From: Onchocerca volvulus
Lineage: Eukaryota; Nematoda; Chromadorea; Rhabditida; Onchocercidae
NCBI GenBank assembly: GCA_000499405.2
Contig: HG738137.1
Coordinates: forward strand, 15,236,608-15,300,607
Reading direction: 5' to 3'
DNA: 64,000 nt
Shown in pieces: positions 62,680-64,000 of the stretch (position 1 is its first letter; every line of letters starts with the position of its first letter). The notes under the pieces were generated by a model, which was given only the letters and a program-made list of their open reading frames with translations, was not told the DNA's origin and ran no database searches. Position numbers and translations under genes: made by a program.

Positions 62680-64000
62680 AAAGAAAAGAAGCGACACATG
62701 GGAATGTTGCGTGATGCGAATACCGATTGCTCTGACATTGTTCTTAAATGCAACTTCGATACCTTCAATAGTCATCGAGCGAGCTATCGCAACATACTTC
62801 TCATCGAGATACGAAAAATTCGGCAAAAGTATCGCTGTAATTCTTATCGTAGCGCAGGTGCGAAAAAGAATTAAAATTTATCTTCGATCATTTTAAGTAA
62901 TTTCTGTTTAATATTTCCATAGTATTTAAGAAAACTAATAATTGGACGTAATTTTGATTCTGTTATGTCTTGATGAGATGTAAAAAGCCTCTTAATAACA
63001 TAGCCAGGCAAACTGATCCTAACAAATCCTCAATACATAGCCAAGTGATAAGTTAAAATGCGTCAAAATATAACATGGAAAAATAGTTTGTAATATTTTT
63101 GTATCTGAAAAATATTTCTTTATTACGATACTTCAGTCTGGCATTGGTATTGGAAGTTTTCTATTTATTGCAAGCAATTTTAAATTGTTCGATCCAGAAA
63201 AGGCAGTTTATTGTTTTGCAACAAATGACGATAACAAAACGAAAGTTGCTGTGATCATCGGCTTTTATATGACCATCGATTTCATTTCTGTTTTAACCTT
63301 TCCAATTTTATTTTCCATTAATAAGGCAATTTTAATTCATTATTTCTCAAATTTTCTTGCCTATTCATCCACCAATAGGTTAAATGACGGATAGATTGAT
63401 GCAAGCGCTACATTTTCTAAATCTTTCAGAAATTAACAGCAAGTCTTGCATAGCATACTTATGTGACCTAATTAACAGGTTGCATGAATATTAAAGTGAT
63501 CATAGTTATCAAGGAGGAAGAATGTATCATGAAAATAGCTATAAATTCTAAATTTGCTCCTCTCAAAAAAATAAGTAGAGAAAGTTCCAGTTACTGCAAA
63601 AAAATAATTTTATAATTTCAATAACAGAATTCAGAAAAAGGCTATAAGAAAAACATCCTTTTAATTATTTCTTCCTTAATTTTACGTCGTTTAAATGTTA
63701 GTGAACGAATCATAGATTTCTTAATAACAAATTTCAGAGATTTCATAGCAACAAAATTTACGCCAATTTATCGCATCGCTATCAAATTATGGAGAACATA
63801 AATTCCCTTCAAGTACTATCACCAATGATAGTATTTCATTCTTTATTTATGACAGTCTATCTGGGCGCAATTTTTTTATGTTTTGTCATCGACTTCAATT
63901 TTTCTTACAAACAATATGCTATCTATTTGGAAAGTTCGTTTTTTCTTCTGCAATGCCAATCATAATTTCGAATTTTTTCAAATTTCCGCAAAACATGCAT
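62680..64000 (+). CDS. Nematode chemoreceptor GPCR, Sra/Srab type, 3' part
   Basis: Three linked exons: about 62680-62857, 63137-63378 and 63740 to past the window end. Exon A has the TM3 side: a Cys pair (WECCVM), PIALTLFLNATSIPSIV, then the signature IERAIATYFSSRYEKFGKSI into TM4. Exon B completes TM4 (GIGIGSFLFIASNF), has YCFATNDD in extracellular loop 2 and TM5 (VAVIIGFYMTIDFISVLTF). Exon C has the family motif LSHRYQIMEN and TM6 (VFHSLFMTVYLGAIFLC). Junctions are CAG|GTGCGA to TTCAG|TCT (phase 0) and AAT AG|GTTAAA to CAGAG|A (phase 2). Frame breaks once in a T6 run at 63939-63944; the -1 frame then reads a TM7-like AMPIIISNFFKF. TM1-TM2 exons were not found. This family serves as chemosensory receptors in nematodes. 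It may be a pseudogene or carry a sequencing error. Confidence 0.75.

Noticed and set aside
62571..62700. A functional SL1 RNA gene (SL exon, GT donor, ATTTTG, TGTCGC/GCGACA stem).
   Set aside because: The stem overlaps a well-supported receptor exon, is absent in the related copy at 28.4 kb, and no 5S cluster is present. Kept as a repeat-embedded SL1 instead.
1..64000. tRNA, rRNA, CRISPR arrays or bacterial (for example Wolbachia-derived) insertions.
   Set aside because: None was seen: no tRNA-like cloverleaf blocks, no rRNA cores, no regular spacer-repeat arrays and no long intronless bacterial-type frames.

Overview
The window looks like nuclear DNA from a clade III parasitic nematode, most likely a filarial worm. 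It is very AT-rich with long poly-A and poly-T tracts. Genes are split into many short exons with GT..AG introns, and a splice-acceptor-like TTTCAG or TTTTAG lies just upstream of most start codons, as expected for spliced-leader trans-splicing. The exact 22-nt nematode SL1 sequence occurs twice in the DNA. The exostosin gene and a chemoreceptor with an LSxRYQxxEN motif also fit. The species cannot be named from sequence alone. All gene models were assembled by hand from reading phase and splice consensus, without transcripts.

Left part (1-24 kb). A 14-exon plus-strand gene (5416-12884) encodes a secreted glutamine-rich protein of about 684 aa with two possible 3' ends that carry the same C-terminal motif. 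A 7-exon plus-strand gene (15717-18890) encodes a small single-pass membrane protein of about 249 aa. At 20.0-21.1 kb two inverted copies of a decayed BEL/Pao retrotransposon fragment could fold into a long hairpin.

Middle part (23-55 kb). Three paralogous blocks (A about 23.2-32.9 kb, B about 38.5-42.3 kb, C about 45.9-54.8 kb) are shuffled segmental duplications. Each carries one copy of a two-exon gene for a small secreted precursor: signal peptide, pro-region, a KR cleavage site, a Cys/Gly-rich core and an invariant hydrophobic C-terminal exon (23195-23818 minus, 41112-41809 plus, 51957-52623 plus). I do not recognise this family; it is the best candidate for something undescribed. In block A the gene and its flank are inverted. 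Between blocks A and B lies a complete 14-exon EXT1/rib-1-type heparan sulfate glycosyltransferase gene (38002-32232, minus, 687 aa) with a worn second (GT64) domain. Block C holds decayed copies of its last exons. A deleted Helitron (about 42.6-45.03 kb) separates B from C.

Right part (55-64 kb). A cluster of Helitron ends and a three-copy minisatellite (55.6-57.9 kb) is followed by a gene-poor stretch, an LTR-like element containing SL1, a second SL1-bearing repeat, and the 3' part of a nematode Sra/Srab-type chemoreceptor gene that runs off the window with a 1-nt frame break in a T run.
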